Shown: positions 42,257 through 51,890, counted from the stretch's first letter. The stretch: DNA of 64,000 bases from Cyclobacterium marinum DSM 745 (GCF_000222485.1 NC_015914.1:1302001-1366000), one strand, 5' to 3'. The notes: generated from the letters alone by a model not told the origin. Numbers and translations are program-made.

Positions 42257-43858
42257 TTATTTAATCGGAATTGGGAAAACTTCGTTCACAGCGCTTTTAA
42301 TTTTGCTACCCCTAAAATTGGTTCGTGTCACTTCCTTTACGATGACCACCAAACGATCTCCGGACTGTGCTTGTGCAAGTAAATTTCTTACTGCTATATT
42401 TTGTCCAGAAATAGCTACACTTTCTCTAGGCACATCATTTCGAACTAGCCTTACTTCACCTGCAGTAACTTCAAAGTTAGCATCTCTTGGCATGGTTCTA
42501 CCAAATGTTGGCTCAGGAACTGCCCTGATTTGGAGGTTTAACAATCCGTTGACAGGAGTTGAATTCTGTAAATCAATTTTTCTATCCCCATTATAAGGAA
42601 TTATGGAAGGATCCGGAACAGGCTTGATATCATAATCAACGGAGCCAATTTTATTTCCCCCACTAGACACCCCAATAACAACTTTTCCTGAAGCGGCCGG
42701 AATAATGGTTACATCAGAAGGTCTTGAACCTTTGACGGCTTGGCCCCCTGACACAGAGAAGTTAGGCGCATAGGTATTTCCTAAAGCAGGAACCTCAATA
42801 ACCAAATCGTTGGCACATTCAGCATACAACTGATTCACCACTTCAGAGCTTACTTTGATCACCGGTTGGGCTACGAAGTAGTCATAATCTATGGTGAAAA
42901 CACTATCCTCTCCACCAATAGGAACTGTAATCTCACCTTTGAGAGATCTAGCCGCTAATCCTCTGTCATCATAATTAGAAGCCGGAGCTACCGGAAATTT
43001 AATTTGACCAAAACCTTCCTCAACAGTAATTTCTCTACCATCAGCAGTCATTTTCAACTCGGTGGATGAGGAGGAAGATGCCAAAAACATTTCAGCTTCG
43101 AAAGTAGTCCCTGCTGCCACAACATTTGAATTGGCGGCAATTCTTGCTTTCAACTTATCAGCTTCAAAGATAAATGAACCTAAAGAATTGGTAATTGCTG
43201 TCAGGGCTTCACTTTCAATATTCAACACCTCATTTTGATGCTGACTAATAATTGCTAAAACAGCACCAATTGGAGATTTGACATAGTTTAAGTTTACATA
43301 ATCCTTGAAATTTACATCGACATCATTTTTGAAAAGGTCGATTTCGTCAGCATTCTTAGCTATTCTTTCGAAGGACATGTCAATATTCAATCCAGCCAAT
43401 ATTTGTTCTAGCTCTTCAGGAAATTCATTCAACTTTTCCTGCATGTCATAGCCAAGGCGATTATTATTGAATAAATTACCCGGAATATCAACATTTTTAA
43501 GTGCAGAAGATTTAAAGTTGCCTTGATCATCAATGGCATTTGATTCTTCAATCAACTTCGTTTTTGCTTCTTCCAAATAACTTACCAATTCCGCACTTTT
43601 TTGGCGAATTTCCTTGGCTGCTTCCACTTTAGGGATATCAACCTTGTTATTACCTTGTTGTTCTACCGTACTAGATATAATATTTACAGAAAATAGGTTT
43701 TTCTGAACATAATTCTTTGAAGTTCTTTCTAACCCATCGTTGATCAATACAAATTTTTGTAGGATTTGGTTACTTACTTGTAAAGCCAGCAGCGCGGTCA
43801 ATACTAAGTACATCATCCCGATCATCCGCTGTCTTGGTGTTTCTTTACCACCCGCCAT
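42257..43858 (-). CDS. gldM: Gliding motility / type IX secretion protein GldM (PorM)
   Basis: Periplasmic arm of the type IX rotary motor, 533 residues. The start GGKETPRQRMIGMMYLVLTALLAL is the family signature, with one membrane helix (about 12-33) and the conserved Arg 9 just before it. Four periplasmic domains follow: a helical D1 (about 40-220) and three beta-rich domains. The protein dimerises, is driven by GldL, and passes rotation to the GldK/GldN ring. It is 57 nt after gldL and 43 nt before gldN. Confidence 0.97.
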   Translation of the reverse strand: MAGGKETPRQRMIGMMYLVLTALLALQVSNQILQKFVLINDGLERTSKNYVQKNLFSVNIISSTVEQQGNNKVDIPKVEAAKEIRQKSAELVSYLEEAKTKLIEESNAIDDQGNFKSSALKNVDIPGNLFNNNRLGYDMQEKLNEFPEELEQILAGLNIDMSFERIAKNADEIDLFKNDVDVNFKDYVNLNYVKSPIGAVLAIISQHQNEVLNIESEALTAITNSLGSFIFEADKLKARIAANSNVVAAGTTFEAEMFLASSSSSTELKMTADGREITVEEGFGQIKFPVAPASNYDDRGLAARSLKGEITVPIGGEDSVFTIDYDYFVAQPVIKVSSEVVNQLYAECANDLVIEVPALGNTYAPNFSVSGGQAVKGSRPSDVTIIPAASGKVVIGVSSGGNKIGSVDYDIKPVPDPSIIPYNGDRKIDLQNSTPVNGLLNLQIRAVPEPTFGRTMPRDANFEVTAGEVRLVRNDVPRESVAISGQNIAVRNLLAQAQSGDRLVVIVKEVTRTNFRGSKIKSAVNEVFPIPIK

Positions 43859-43915
43859 AAGCTATTTTACTTTATGAATATATATAAATAAAAATTTGAT
43901 TGGAATTATGTTTTA

Positions 43916-44725
43916 TTAACCTTTCATGGCTGTTAGCATGCCACCATAAATATTGTTAAGCGATTTAACATTTTTATTGAGTTTAGCCAACTCATTTTTG
44001 AATGTCTCTGTTTCTTTTCCTGCTTCCTGAATCCCTTCCATTGCTACACTAACATTGGAATAGAATTTACTAATGGTTTTGGCATGCATATTGGAATCTT
44101 TCAATTCTTCCTCATACACATTATTTAATGAAGCCAGGCTCTTGGTTACATTCACTAATTGGTCTCTATAAGCCTTTGCTCCCTCAGATGCCGAAGACAT
44201 TTCAGCCAAAGCACTTGCAGTTTTGGTATAAGACTCATTGATTTCAAGCATTGATTTGGATGCTTTTTTTACATTTTCAGCATAATCATTGGTAGCAACC
44301 GCTGCATCCGAAAGCTTACCTAATTTCTCTGTTGAACTAGCTAGGTTTTGCATGCCTTTCCCCAGACTTTCGATCAATTCAGGGCCTATTTTTGCTTTAG
44401 CCAACATTTCATCCAATTTTTGGGAAGTTTGATCAGTATTTTGCACAGCCCCTCCTCTTCTTACCGGAGTAGCTCCTGCATTTTCACCTTCCAGCTCAGG
44501 ATACACCTTTGTCCAGTCTAATTCTTCATTTTTAGGTTCGAAAGCAGATAGAAAAAATATCAATGCTTCTGTTGACAAACCAACACCGATCATTATGGAA
44601 GAAAAACGCCAGTCCAAAATTTTGAACATCGCACCTAGAATTACAATTGCGGCACCAATACCATAAATTTTAGGCATTATCGATCCGTAGAATTTATAAG
44701 CGAAAGTGTTATTTTTTGTAGACAT
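43916..44725 (-). CDS. gldL: Gliding motility / type IX secretion motor protein GldL (PorL)
   Basis: Inner-membrane stator of the proton-driven type IX motor, 269 residues. Two membrane helices at about 19-37 and 42-61 are followed by a long cytoplasmic helical tail (about 90-265). The membrane Glu 53 (GLSTEALIFF) is the likely counterpart of the conserved Glu that carries protons in GldL homologues; that equivalence is by eye. It forms a 5:2 type motor with GldM in relatives. It lies between gldK (63-nt gap) and gldM (57-nt gap). Confidence 0.96.
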   Translation of the reverse strand: MSTKNNTFAYKFYGSIMPKIYGIGAAIVILGAMFKILDWRFSSIMIGVGLSTEALIFFLSAFEPKNEELDWTKVYPELEGENAGATPVRRGGAVQNTDQTSQKLDEMLAKAKIGPELIESLGKGMQNLASSTEKLGKLSDAAVATNDYAENVKKASKSMLEINESYTKTASALAEMSSASEGAKAYRDQLVNVTKSLASLNNVYEEELKDSNMHAKTISKFYSNVSVAMEGIQEAGKETETFKNELAKLNKNVKSLNNIYGGMLTAMKG

Positions 44726-44788
44726 ATTTAGTAAAAATAAAAATTTAAAACGGTTTGCTAGTATTTGATTTTAAGTGATTATTAATAA

Positions 44789-45883
44789 TTATCGACGGCT
44801 CCTTTTGTTTGAATTAACATTCATGGAACCTGACCTTCCAATATAAGTCATCGTCGTTCTAAATCCAATATGAGCCGTCTGAACAAATTGGTATTCAAAA
44901 TTCCTTGAACTAGTTTCTAAAAAATACCCTACATCTTTCCACGATCCGCCTCTCACTACTTTTCTACTTTCAGTAGAATCAATATACGTAGGATTCATAT
45001 CCCATATCAAAGCATTTGCAGCAGGATTGTACGCATCTTCTACCCACTCTGCTACATTTCCTGCCATATTATATAGCCCGTATCCATTGGGTGCAAAAGC
45101 ATCCACAGGAGCTGTATAAGCAAATCCATCATCTATATAATTACCCCTTCCAGGTTTAAAATTAGCCATCAAACAGCCTCTTCTATTTTTAAGGTAAGGA
45201 CCTCCCCAAGGATATTTTGCAATATCTTTACCTCCTTTTGAAGCGTATTCCCACTCTGCCTCTAATGGTAAACGAAATTTAGGCATATCAAACTCTGAAT
45301 CGTCATTGGCATTCATATGGTATGATTTCCACTCACAAAATTTCTTGGCCTGGTCCCAACTAACACCTACAACCGGATAGTCATCAAAAGCCGGATGATC
45401 GAAATAGTATTCCATCAGGGGATCTCCATAGTGATGTGTGAAACTTTGGGACCAAATTGTGGTATCAGGCAACAGTTCTTCCAAAACAAACTCTGGAGGA
45501 TTTGCTTGGGTAGTAGGAGTACCTAATGCCAATTCCCCCATTCTCACTGCATCTAAAAACTGTCTGTATTTATTATTAGACACTTCATATTTATCCATAA
45601 AAAACTCAGAGATAGTCACTTGTTTATTGGTTGATGACCTGCTTACGCCTATATCTTCATCTGCTTGACCCATCCAGAATGTCCCCGCCTTGATAGGAAC
45701 CATCTCAAATGGCAGGGATTGCTGCCAGCCGGATCTTTTAGGCACACCCGTTACCTCACCTCTTCTATTGAGCTTTTCACTAGCTGTACCCTTATTTCCA
45801 AAAAGGCCACAACTTTGAAGTAGTGTCATTATTAATAACCCTGATATCAGGGTCAAAAAGCTATGATTCATTTTTTTTAACAT
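44789..45883 (-). CDS. gldK: Gliding motility / type IX secretion lipoprotein GldK (PorK)
   Basis: Outer-membrane-associated lipoprotein with an FGE/sulfatase-modifying-factor fold, 364 residues from the ATG at 45883. The lipobox is MTLLQSC (about residue 24-25). The body has the FGE pattern: PIKAGTFWMGQAD (about 64-76), SEFFMDKYEVSN, FRLPLEAEWEYASKGG (about 202-217), NMAGNVAEWVEDAY (about 270-283) and KVVRGGSWKDVG (about 309-320). The reading frame is open further upstream, but 45883 gives a proper basic n-region before the hydrophobic core; ATGs at 45910 and 45871 are alternatives. It is first in the gldKLMN group, with a promoter candidate at 45940-45972. Confidence 0.94.
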   Translation of the reverse strand: MLKKMNHSFLTLISGLLIMTLLQSCGLFGNKGTASEKLNRRGEVTGVPKRSGWQQSLPFEMVPIKAGTFWMGQADEDIGVSRSSTNKQVTISEFFMDKYEVSNNKYRQFLDAVRMGELALGTPTTQANPPEFVLEELLPDTTIWSQSFTHHYGDPLMEYYFDHPAFDDYPVVGVSWDQAKKFCEWKSYHMNANDDSEFDMPKFRLPLEAEWEYASKGGKDIAKYPWGGPYLKNRRGCLMANFKPGRGNYIDDGFAYTAPVDAFAPNGYGLYNMAGNVAEWVEDAYNPAANALIWDMNPTYIDSTESRKVVRGGSWKDVGYFLETSSRNFEYQFVQTAHIGFRTTMTYIGRSGSMNVNSNKRSRR

Positions 45884-45939
45884 AAATGACAATAAAGTAA
45901 CTACATTCATTTTCAACCATTTAAACAATCAACTAATTC

Positions 45940-45972
45940 GAAATTTAACAGATTTTATTAGAAAATAGCAAA
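45940..45972 (-). promoter_or_regulatory. Promoter candidate of gldKLMN
   Basis: On the minus strand TTTG (45969-45972) is followed after 21 nt by TAAATTTC (45940-45947), one base from TAnnTTTG. It lies in the 69-115 bp gap after porP/sprF and would give the gldKLMN genes their own start. Confidence 0.45.
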
Positions 45973-45997
45973 GATTTCTTCAATAAAATTCTTAAAG

Positions 45998-46972
45998 TTA
46001 AAACCTATATCTCGGAGTTCTTTGAATAATTCTGTCAAATTGTTTCGCTACTTGGGGTATATTATAAGTAAGCATAAACTCATGAGAAGATGGCTTTTTT
46101 GCCTGAACGCCACCCACTACCAAGTCAAATGCATACCCCAATCTAAGGGAGTTATCTTTCAACAAACTATACCCTACCAAAACTGATGCCGATTCTTCTA
46201 ACCTATAAGCCATTCCAAGACTTACCTTTTTATTATATGTGCCTATAACGCTAAAGTCATATGAAAAATTATTCAAACCAACGGATTTAACCAACATACT
46301 AGGTTCAACACTCAATTGGGCAAAAGTGTTTATTTTGTAACCAGCCATCAAATAATTATGATTTTCAAGTTGATTAGCTAAACTTCCACTACCAAAATCA
46401 AAATCAGGCTCATTTAAATGCCTGCTACTTAATCCCAAATAAAAATTTCCTCGCTCGTATAATAATCCAATAGAAGCTTGAGGCTTCATTTGGTTTTCAT
46501 CCCCTGCAGAAGGGATACTCGGATCAGGATTAACCGGCGAAAATTCATCAAATCTTATCGTGCTAGAAAAAAAACCACCTGATGCACCAACTCTTAAATT
46601 CCCTCGGCCTAACCTTAAGTTATACGCTAAAGAAAGATTCACCTCCTGGTTGCTAAATGGGCCTATTTGATCATTTACTGCAACCAATCCAAATCCTACC
46701 GGCAAACTTTTTAATCTCCCGGAAAAAGATATCAACTGGGTGGTGGGCGCCCCTCCTGCTCCTGAGCTCGTACTATAATTTAACCATTGACTTCTATGGA
46801 GTGCTGTTATAATATATCCTTCTTCTCTACCTGCGAAAGCGGCATTGTAAAACATACCGTTATTCATATAGTGCGTAAACTGCGCATCCTGCTGCGCATT
46901 GGCTTTCTGGAGATCCAGAATAAAAGCCATGCCGATCATCACACAAGTTAACAGGTAAATTCTTTTATTCAT
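45998..46972 (-). CDS. PorP/SprF family type IX secretion membrane protein
   Basis: A 324-residue outer-membrane beta-barrel. A signal peptide (about 1-26, ending ANAQ) is followed by the family hallmark QFTHYMNNGMFYNAAFAG (about 31-48) and repeated amphipathic strands. It ends in Phe (RYRF), as expected for a Bam-inserted barrel. PorP/SprF proteins work with the PorK/PorN ring or help export adhesins. It is directly upstream of gldKLMN on the same strand, the same order as porP-porK-porL-porM-porN in P. gingivalis, so a role in this machine is likely. Confidence 0.92.
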   Translation of the reverse strand: MNKRIYLLTCVMIGMAFILDLQKANAQQDAQFTHYMNNGMFYNAAFAGREEGYIITALHRSQWLNYSTSSGAGGAPTTQLISFSGRLKSLPVGFGLVAVNDQIGPFSNQEVNLSLAYNLRLGRGNLRVGASGGFFSSTIRFDEFSPVNPDPSIPSAGDENQMKPQASIGLLYERGNFYLGLSSRHLNEPDFDFGSGSLANQLENHNYLMAGYKINTFAQLSVEPSMLVKSVGLNNFSYDFSVIGTYNKKVSLGMAYRLEESASVLVGYSLLKDNSLRLGYAFDLVVGGVQAKKPSSHEFMLTYNIPQVAKQFDRIIQRTPRYRF

Positions 46973-47049
46973 GCGTAAAAGATGTTTTGCTTTCCGAAAT
47001 CTATTCTACACAATTAAACTGAATTTACCAGTAAAAAGATTAAAAGAAA

Positions 47050-47823
47050 TCAGATTTTATTCGCTTTTTTTATATAAAGCTCCAAAGCACCGGTCATGCT
47101 TGGGGCATTTGGTAAAGGCGCTTCTATGTCCATGATAAGGTTCATATCTTTTACCGCCTGTGCCGTAGTAGGCCCAAATGCCGCAATTCTGGTTTTCCCT
47201 TGTTCGAAATCCGGAAAATTCTGAAACAATGATTTAATTCCTGAAGGACTATAAAACGCTAAAATATCATATTTAATATCCTTTAGGTCTGATAAATCTG
47301 CTGCCACTGTATGGTAGATGATTGCCTCAGTGAAATCAATATTGTTTTTGCTCAAAAACTCAGGAATATCATCCTTCCTAATGTCTGAACATGGAAATAA
47401 ATATTTCTCTGATTTATGTTTCTTAAAGAAATCAAATAAATCGGCAGCGGTTCTGGTACCTACAAACAATTTTCTTTTCCGGATCACAATGTACTTCTGA
47501 AGATAATGAGCTGTCTGCTCTGAAATACAGAAGTATTTCATATCCGCAGGCATCTCTATTTTTAGCTCCTGACATATGCCAAAAAAATGATCTATGGCAT
47601 TCCTACTCGTGAAAATTACTGCAGTATGTTTTAAAATTTCAATCTTTTGCTTTCTGAAATCTTTTATAGACACCGGCTGTACCTCTATAAAAGGCCTAAA
47701 GTCAATTTTGATCTTATATTTTTCAGTTAACTGAAAATAAGGGGACCGCTTATCGGAAGGTTTAGGTTGTGAAACCAAGATGCTCCTAACTCGATTTAGT
47801 CTGTTTTTTGTTGCTTGCGTCAT
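47050..47823 (-). CDS. hemD: Uroporphyrinogen-III synthase
   Basis: Closes the tetrapyrrole ring of hydroxymethylbilane in heme synthesis. It has 257 residues with the two-domain HemD layout: AVIFTSRNAIDHFF (about 67-80) in the first domain, the second domain with KYLFPCSDIRKDDIPEFL (about 137-154), IIYHTVAADLSDL, LAFYSPSGIKSLF (about 188-200) and AAFGPTTAQAVKD (about 212-224). HemD is poorly conserved, so these SxxAx and GxxTA patches carry the call. It follows DUF4271 by 16 nt. This HemD-DUF4271 pair near the porP/gld genes is, to my knowledge, common in Bacteroidota. Confidence 0.9.
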   Translation of the reverse strand: MTQATKNRLNRVRSILVSQPKPSDKRSPYFQLTEKYKIKIDFRPFIEVQPVSIKDFRKQKIEILKHTAVIFTSRNAIDHFFGICQELKIEMPADMKYFCISEQTAHYLQKYIVIRKRKLFVGTRTAADLFDFFKKHKSEKYLFPCSDIRKDDIPEFLSKNNIDFTEAIIYHTVAADLSDLKDIKYDILAFYSPSGIKSLFQNFPDFEQGKTRIAAFGPTTAQAVKDMNLIMDIEAPLPNAPSMTGALELYIKKANKI

Positions 47824-47839
47824 TTTTATTTTTTTTCCT

Positions 47840-48952
47840 TTACCCTAGGAGTAATTTACAAATAACCAAAAATGGGATCAATTCCGAGGTGCAAAGGTAA
47901 GAAAATAAATGATAATTATTAAATCCATTTTTTTTATACAACCATATTGCCAAGCCTATTAATCCCAAAGAATATATTAGGAAAAAAGTATAATACATAT
48001 AAGAGAAATGCTCATACAAAGAAACCCAATTGTTCGCATACACAAGCACGAGCATACCTATGATAATGAAAAGTGCAAACCCCCTAACTTTTAAAAGGTA
48101 GAAAAAATGTGGAAAAGCGATTTTATTAAGGCTAAATAAGAATGCACCAGTTCCCAGCCAGATAAATTTAAAAAATGTGATTATGGTCAATAACAGGGAA
48201 AAGATAAGCCAAGCAAACACTAACTTTTCAATCCCACTTTCCAGACCCAACCCAAAGAAATCGATCCCTAAACCGTGTACTACCAAAATAACCAATAGGC
48301 CTGTACTCATATTGATCAAAACCAAGTAAAATAACAACTCGGCAGAATAAATTTTTGAAAAACTCCCCGAGTCCCAAATGTCTTCAATAGAAAATACACT
48401 TTTTGGGTTCCAGAAAATCCCAAAAATGGAAGGGAAAAAAGCCCTGAAAATGGCAATTAAAAATAACACAGCAATTAACGCAATGAAGAAAAAATCTCTA
48501 ATTTCATCTTTCTTCCGCTTTTCTAAAACTTTTGCTGTTTCAACCCTTTCCCCTGAACTATTGAAATACCCTTTTTGCAATGAAAAATGTTCTGAAGAAA
48601 TACCAGGCTTAAAGGCAATAATCTCCAGATTACCCTCATCATCTAAGTAGGGAAGTACAGATTTATTATTGATTACCAGTAGTGTGTCTTGTAAATAATG
48701 ATCCCATAAAGCTTCATTGAAAAACAGGCTGCTGCCTTCCGGTAATTGAATTTGCCAAGAGGCATCTTGGAATTGATTGGCATTCACTTGAACTGAAATT
48801 GATTCATTGCGCTTTAACCAGCCCTCTGATAAATTTTCATGGAGGGCTGAATCATAATTCACCAAAACCTGAGCGATCGAACTTATAGGCAAGCCAATTA
48901 ATACCACTAAAACCAGTCCTTGAAACACGAATAAATGACCAAACCACCTCAT
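47840..48952 (-). CDS. DUF4271 membrane protein
   Basis: A 370-residue protein with an exported N-terminus and a membrane domain. After a signal peptide (about 1-27) comes a soluble part of about 120 residues, then several hydrophobic segments: about 151-170 (FFFIALIAVLFLIAIFRAFF), 205-235, 240-270, 285-308, 315-337 and 350-368. This matches DUF4271, a Bacteroidota family of unknown function linked to hemD. Its ATG overlaps the stop of the BamA-like gene as TAATG, so the two are translationally coupled. Confidence 0.85.
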   Translation of the reverse strand: MRWFGHLFVFQGLVLVVLIGLPISSIAQVLVNYDSALHENLSEGWLKRNESISVQVNANQFQDASWQIQLPEGSSLFFNEALWDHYLQDTLLVINNKSVLPYLDDEGNLEIIAFKPGISSEHFSLQKGYFNSSGERVETAKVLEKRKKDEIRDFFFIALIAVLFLIAIFRAFFPSIFGIFWNPKSVFSIEDIWDSGSFSKIYSAELLFYLVLINMSTGLLVILVVHGLGIDFFGLGLESGIEKLVFAWLIFSLLLTIITFFKFIWLGTGAFLFSLNKIAFPHFFYLLKVRGFALFIIIGMLVLVYANNWVSLYEHFSYMYYTFFLIYSLGLIGLAIWLYKKNGFNNYHLFSYLCTSELIPFLVICKLLLG

Positions 48953-50688
48953 TAAAAACGACCTGTAAAACCAAAATGAATTCTAGAATAATTGAAACCT
49001 AAAGGCTGACTACCGGCCTGGCCCATTGCGTACACGAATTTAAAGATACCACCGCTAGTTTCCAAGTTTAATCCTCCACCAAAAGAGATGGGCCATTCCT
49101 GTAAAGCTGTTCCTACTTTGTTTTCAACACTTCCCAAGTCTGTGAACAACAAAAAATATGAATACGTACCAAAATAAAACCTAGGTTCTACATTGATATA
49201 AATGTATCGGTTGGTATAAAAATAATTCTCATTAAAGCCTCTAATGCTCTGTAAGCCTCCAAGTCGAAAGAGGTCATTTAAAAGCAAATTTGAATTATCC
49301 ATATCTCCAGCATTTACCCCAAGCTTCAAGCCTAAATTTTGCCTCCACCTATAATAGAAAGCTGCATTGGTTTGAAAATAATATTGAAGAGAAGTTTTCT
49401 CAATCTCTTGGTACAATTCAGGAGGTATACCGGTATTCTCCAATATTCGCTTATTCCCTATCCCAAAAGTGCTGGTGGCCTGCCAGCCTTGCTTGGGCAT
49501 AATTATATCATCTACCCGATGGATAGCAAATGTAGCCCCATAACTGTTGTACCTAAAATCAGCAATTTCAGGTAGTTTAGATGCATTTTCATAGGCACTC
49601 ACGGCCAACAAATCCCCCGCCTGTCTTTTCCCGAAAAAACTTAAATAAACAGTGGTACTTATTTGATAACCAATATTTAAGGTGAAATCCCGATTTAAGA
49701 AAGTAGTATCTTCTTTAAGCAAATTAAACGAAGCGCTTAAATCCAAATTTGTACCCAATACAAAAGGTTCTTTTGCCTCCACCTTTAAATTCTGCGAATA
49801 TTGGCTTAATCGTTGCCAATTGAGTAAATAATCCCTTCCCCTTCCTCCTACATTATACAACTGCAAATCAAATTGCCCGGTTACCAACCATTTATTGGCT
49901 TCAATTTCATTGGGCAACAAACCAATTATACCATCTAGGGTATTGACCTTCCTATCATTAACCGGTAAGTAAACGGTGGCTTGCTCATTTTGGAAAGACA
50001 ACTCTGAATTTCCGACCACACTGATATAGGGAATGTTATTAAGTGCTTTGGTTACATCCTCTACTTTTTTCTGAGAAAAAGGCTCCCCGGGTATTATTCC
50101 CAATTTCTTAGCTAAATAAATCGGCTTAGTTTTAGAGTTCCCGGTAATCTTTAGGGTATCAAAGCTAATAAATGGGCCTTTATCCATATCAATTATTGCC
50201 GAAATCCCATTTTCACCTTGCTCTATACTGTCGAGCTTGACAGCAATAAAAGGGTATCCATTATTTTGGCCTATCTCTAGCACATCAAGCATTAGCTTTT
50301 GCCACTCCTTGAACCGAAAAGGCCTGCCTTCAGCCAAATGAAATGGAAAATTAAGTTTGGTTAAGAGCCAAGGTTCCAAATTACCTTTCCCCAATGCCAA
50401 CCATCTGGTCTGATCTCCCAGCTCTAAGGACAACTGAACCTCTCCTCCTTCTTCCAAATCAATTTCAAATTCAGGATAGAAGTATCCTTCTTGCTGCAAA
50501 GAATCCACAATCCCCTCTTTAAAGCTAAGCATTTGCAAACTATCAGTAAAAGATCGACTCATTTGCTTGACCTCCTCACCCTCACAAAGGAGATTAATAG
50601 TAAGCATGTAAGCTGTATCCTGAGCCATTCCCTGAGAGGTGGTAAATGACCATACAGCTAAAAAAATATAAATTGTTTCTCTTACCAA
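48952..50688 (-). CDS. BamA/TamA-like outer-membrane protein
   Basis: A 578-residue Omp85-like protein. A signal peptide (about 1-22, ending GMAQ) is followed by POTRA-like modules; the clearest is at about 172-235 (DTLKITGNSKTKPIYLAKKLGIIPGEPFSQKKVEDV-type). A C-terminal beta-barrel starts near 240 and ends with FGFTGRF, the terminal Phe expected for a barrel. RLGGLQSIRGFNENYF (about 472-487) carries the G-x-RGF element of Omp85 lid loops. It has fewer POTRA domains than BamA and is more like TamA or a two-partner transporter; the client is unknown. It overlaps the upstream SMP-30 gene by 7 bp. Confidence 0.85.
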   Translation of the reverse strand: MVRETIYIFLAVWSFTTSQGMAQDTAYMLTINLLCEGEEVKQMSRSFTDSLQMLSFKEGIVDSLQQEGYFYPEFEIDLEEGGEVQLSLELGDQTRWLALGKGNLEPWLLTKLNFPFHLAEGRPFRFKEWQKLMLDVLEIGQNNGYPFIAVKLDSIEQGENGISAIIDMDKGPFISFDTLKITGNSKTKPIYLAKKLGIIPGEPFSQKKVEDVTKALNNIPYISVVGNSELSFQNEQATVYLPVNDRKVNTLDGIIGLLPNEIEANKWLVTGQFDLQLYNVGGRGRDYLLNWQRLSQYSQNLKVEAKEPFVLGTNLDLSASFNLLKEDTTFLNRDFTLNIGYQISTTVYLSFFGKRQAGDLLAVSAYENASKLPEIADFRYNSYGATFAIHRVDDIIMPKQGWQATSTFGIGNKRILENTGIPPELYQEIEKTSLQYYFQTNAAFYYRWRQNLGLKLGVNAGDMDNSNLLLNDLFRLGGLQSIRGFNENYFYTNRYIYINVEPRFYFGTYSYFLLFTDLGSVENKVGTALQEWPISFGGGLNLETSGGIFKFVYAMGQAGSQPLGFNYSRIHFGFTGRF

Positions 50689-51602
50689 ACACCCCTCACC
50701 TTCATCTGAAGGGTATAGACCGACTCAGAAGCAGTGATAAATAGGGTTTTCCTATCACCCGCCCCAAAACAAACATTTGCTGTCCATTTTTCATCAACCG
50801 GTATATGCCCAATTTGAACTCCCTTGCTATTAAAAATAGTGACCCCATCTCCAGTAAGGTATACATTACCTCTGTTGTCAATGGTCATACCATCTGAACC
50901 CATTTCAACAAAGACCTGTCTATTGGTTAAATAACCGTCTTCCTCTATGTCATACACATAGGTCTTTTTTGCCCCTATGTCTGCAACATATAACTTTTTA
51001 CCGTCATAGGTACCTACAATTCCATTTGGTTTGACAAGGTTTTCGTCAACCCTAAAAAACTGAAGGCCATCTTTCCCTAAGTAATAGAGGTGATTGCCTC
51101 CTTGCTGGGTAGCCGGATCTCTGTCCCAGTACTTCCTTTCGTACAGTGGATCTGTAATATAAATTCCACCTTTAGGGTTGGGGTTTATCCACAAATCGTT
51201 TGGACCATTCAATCTCTTCCCTTTAAAATTTTCTATCAACACTTTAGTGTTTCCTTCCTTGTCAAAAGACCATAGTTGGTTATCCATATCAGCGCATGCC
51301 AACAAATCTCCTTGTCTATTGAAATACAAACCATTGGCTCTCCCGGATTCATCAGTAAATTCAAGAATTTCTCCGGTACCAAATTTCCATTGGTATATCT
51401 TATTGTTGGGTTGGTCGGTAAAAAACACATTACCTTCCCGATCAACAGCTGGCCCTTCAGTAAACCCAAATCCATCAGCCACTTTAACCAGTTCAACATT
51501 TTTCCCTACCAGACTTTTTTTAACATCCATTTGTGCTAAAACCTGGCTGGACAAAATAAAAGTTATTAAACAAATCAACGGAAATACTCGATTCATATTC
51601 AT
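50682..51602 (-). CDS. Exported SMP-30/gluconolactonase-family protein
   Basis: A 306-residue secreted six-bladed beta-propeller. A signal peptide (about 1-23, ending VLAQ) is followed by the SMP-30 pattern: GFGFTEGPAVDREGNVFFTD (about 44-63), RANGLYFNRQGDLLACAD (about 88-105), LNGPNDLWINPKG-like segment (about 130-144), KPNGIVGTYDGKKLYVAD (about 190-207) and DGMTIDNRGNVYLTG (about 233-247). The Glu, Asn and Asp in these loops bind Ca or Zn. It could be a lactonase for a sugar lactone; the substrate is unknown. It is first in the chain leading to the BamA-like gene. Confidence 0.9.
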   Translation of the reverse strand: MNMNRVFPLICLITFILSSQVLAQMDVKKSLVGKNVELVKVADGFGFTEGPAVDREGNVFFTDQPNNKIYQWKFGTGEILEFTDESGRANGLYFNRQGDLLACADMDNQLWSFDKEGNTKVLIENFKGKRLNGPNDLWINPNPKGGIYITDPLYERKYWDRDPATQQGGNHLYYLGKDGLQFFRVDENLVKPNGIVGTYDGKKLYVADIGAKKTYVYDIEEDGYLTNRQVFVEMGSDGMTIDNRGNVYLTGDGVTIFNSKGVQIGHIPVDEKWTANVCFGAGDRKTLFITASESVYTLQMKVRGVW

Positions 51603-51691
51603 TCAAGGTAACGGTTAGGGTTCTTTTTTTCTGAGAGTTACAAAATTAAGGCAATTATCACCAAAAACTAAAACCTGAGCCCAATTATCTT

Positions 51692-51699
51692 TACCTTTG
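51692..51699 (+). promoter_or_regulatory. -7 element upstream of hemW
   Basis: TACCTTTG, an exact TAnnTTTG, lies 191 nt before the hemW ATG. No -33 TTTG is seen at the proper distance. If used, hemW has an unusually long leader of about 185 nt. Confidence 0.4.
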
Positions 51700-51890
51700 C
51701 AAAAGAGTTCTAGATAAAATAGCGTCAAAACGATACGTTTTTGAATCCGTATCACAAAACATAAATTATTATAACGGACTTCCTCCTGCTTTAAAGCAAA
51801 TTGTTGAACCCGAAACTCAAGACCGATCATTGCACCACAATGCCTATTGGCCCACCAAGTCAACTATTACTTATAACCTAACCCAGTTTT

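Noticed and set aside
51615..51863. Minus-strand 82-codon frame between SMP-30 and hemW
   Set aside because: No motif, no promoter-like element in front, and unusual composition. The long open stretch in this gap is reported as an observation but not as a gene.
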